A stretch of DNA of 64,000 bases from Rickettsiales bacterium (GTDB taxonomy: Bacteria; Pseudomonadota; Alphaproteobacteria; Rickettsiales; JABCZZ01): positions 288,322 through 352,321 of the forward strand of contig DASTXE010000001.1 in assembly GCA_035765535.1 (NCBI GenBank), given 5' to 3'. Each line of letters begins with the position of its first letter. Position 1 is the first letter of the stretch. Both the position numbers and the translations under genes were made by a program. Positions 63,087 through 64,000 of the stretch are shown one piece after another. The notes below the pieces were generated by a model, which worked only from the letters and a program-made list of their open reading frames with translations, did not search any database and was not told the origin of the DNA.

Positions 63087-63952
63087 CGCAGCTCCTGTAA
63101 TACGCGCTCACGCAATTCATCCGTGACTTCCGGCATAATTTCCGGAAACCAGATATGAAAAGCATTTGCCGCCTGATATAATAGCATTCCGAGCCCATCC
63201 ACAATTGCGTTACCGCGCGCCTTGGCTTGTCCGAGCAAGGGGGTGATCAATGGATTGTAGACGATGTCCGTTACCAGTGCATTTCGCGGGAGATTGTCGA
63301 GTGAGATCTCCAATGGCGGCTGCCCCTTCATTCCTAAGGAAGTAGTATTCACAAGTAACGTTATATCCTTTAAGTGGACCTCAATCTCGCTCCAGTCAAT
63401 GACGGTGACATGGGCATTTTTTTCCTTGGAAGAAGCGGTTTTGATATGCGCTGCGAGTGCTTCCGCTCGCGCTCTCGTACGGTTTGTGATGATCAACTCA
63501 TCGCAGTAAGGATCAAGGGCAAAACATACTGCCTTTGCAGCACCGCCTGCGCCCAGCACAAGGCTCTTCTTTGCAGTGTGCTTTAAATCGCATTTGGACG
63601 AGAGGTTTTTCTCAAATCCCCATGCGTCCGTATTTAGCCCCACAAGCTTCTCATCATGCATCCAGAGTGTATTAATCGCGCCGATATGGGAAGGGTGTAC
63701 AGGAACGCCTTCAAGACTATCCACGAATTTCATGGCCGCTTCTTTATGCGGGATCGTCAGATTAACTCCGGCATAATTTTCCTCGAACATTGTATGGCGC
63801 ATAAAATGTTCTAATGCTTCGGGTGCTACTTCAATGGCGTTATAAGTAGCATTGACGCCATACTGTCTGATCCACTCTCCATGGATGACCGGGGAAAGGC
63901 TATGGCGGATAGGGTATCCTAAAACCGCTAACTTCTTTACTGCCTCTGTCAT
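63083..63952 (-). CDS. aroE: Shikimate dehydrogenase
   Basis: 289 residues: GYPIRHSLSPVIHGEW (substrate-binding S-x-S), VNLTIPHKEAA with the catalytic Lys, NTLWMHDEKLVGLNTDAWGFEKN with the Asp of the catalytic pair, GAGGAAKAV for NADP binding, and NTTSLGMKGQPPL. Reduces dehydroshikimate to shikimate for aromatic amino acids. Its start lies about 16 nt from the stop of the gene upstream and it overlaps coaE by 4 nt. Confidence 0.95.
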   Translation of the reverse strand: MTEAVKKLAVLGYPIRHSLSPVIHGEWIRQYGVNATYNAIEVAPEALEHFMRHTMFEENYAGVNLTIPHKEAAMKFVDSLEGVPVHPSHIGAINTLWMHDEKLVGLNTDAWGFEKNLSSKCDLKHTAKKSLVLGAGGAAKAVCFALDPYCDELIITNRTRARAEALAAHIKTASSKEKNAHVTVIDWSEIEVHLKDITLLVNTTSLGMKGQPPLEISLDNLPRNALVTDIVYNPLITPLLGQAKARGNAIVDGLGMLLYQAANAFHIWFPEIMPEVTDELRERVLQELR

Positions 63953-63968
63953 ATCTGTTCTTCCAAAC

Positions 63969-64000
63969 TTACTTTTCGGGCGGTTTAGCAGGAGCGGGTA
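63969..64000 (-). CDS. C-terminal end of an unidentified gene upstream of aroE
   Basis: The frame enters from the right edge on the minus strand and ends at TAA 63969-63971. Only a tail of about ten residues (PAPAKPPEK) is visible. In many alphaproteobacteria the gene before aroE is maf, which would suit, but ten Pro- and Lys-rich residues cannot confirm it. Confidence 0.35.
   Translation of the reverse strand, partial: PAPAKPPEK

Noticed and set aside
63264..63509. Short plus-strand frame within aroE
   Set aside because: Shadow frame; no ribosome site or domain.

Overview
The window reads as a chromosomal segment of an alphaproteobacterium of moderate GC content. The signs are a ferredoxin-NADP reductase of the thioredoxin-reductase type, a recN-ligA pair, an aroE-coaE pair with a 4-nt overlap, a phaA/phaB pair, a cysE coupled to an IscR-like Rrf2 regulator, and Fnr-type operators matched to a Crp/Fnr regulator. 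The species cannot be named from the sequence; an unclassified or little-studied lineage is likely. Genes are tightly packed, with many short overlaps.

Layout. (1) 1-13.8 kb: housekeeping genes. These are folD, a phosphohexomutase, a nitrilase-family amidase and yggS on the plus strand; a haem-binding GlcG/HbpS-like protein, an arabinose-5-phosphate isomerase and a Tat-exported DUF882 protein on the minus strand; then an rRNA pseudouridine synthase, a large pilin-like protein, trpF with an isolated nuoG, an alpha/beta hydrolase, an Rrf2 regulator with cysE, a second hydrolase and tRNA-Arg(ACG). (2) 14.1-16.3 kb: three AT-rich accessory genes (a membrane coiled-coil protein, a secreted protein, a PhyH-type dioxygenase). 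(3) 16.3-22.8 kb: a complete MarR-controlled RND efflux operon. (4) 23-30 kb: a stress cluster (alcohol dehydrogenase, two hydrolases, phosphoribosyltransferase, Hsp20, a RelA/SpoT-like small alarmone synthetase, a host-attachment-type protein). It lies beside a Crp/Fnr regulator whose recognition helix fits the two Fnr-type palindromes found upstream of hsp20 and of the attachment/alarmone pair. (5) 30-35 kb: a single 1666-residue gene joining an apparently complete arginyl-tRNA synthetase, an aldehyde-dehydrogenase-fold domain and a GNAT acetyltransferase. I regard this as the most unusual object here. (6) 35-41.5 kb: a secreted hydrolase, a hybrid sensor kinase, a Na+(K+)/H+ antiporter and a run of small stress or envelope genes ending in a hemerythrin.

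(7) 41,564-54,859: a genomic island of about 13.3 kb bounded by an exact 18-bp repeat of the 3' end of tRNA-Ser(CGA). It carries a P4-type integrase, an AlpA-like regulator, a GIY-YIG/NUMOD-like protein, a candidate structured RNA, a DUF5681 protein and two defence-like modules that converge with only 22 bp between them. One is a NERD-nuclease/STAND-NTPase protein; the other is a HamA/HamB (Hachiman-like) nuclease-helicase pair. (8) 55-64 kb: housekeeping again, with a GNAT, ligA, recN, a glycosyltransferase, phaB, phaA, coaE, aroE and the tail of one more gene.

All functions are inferred from motifs read by eye; no database search was run.
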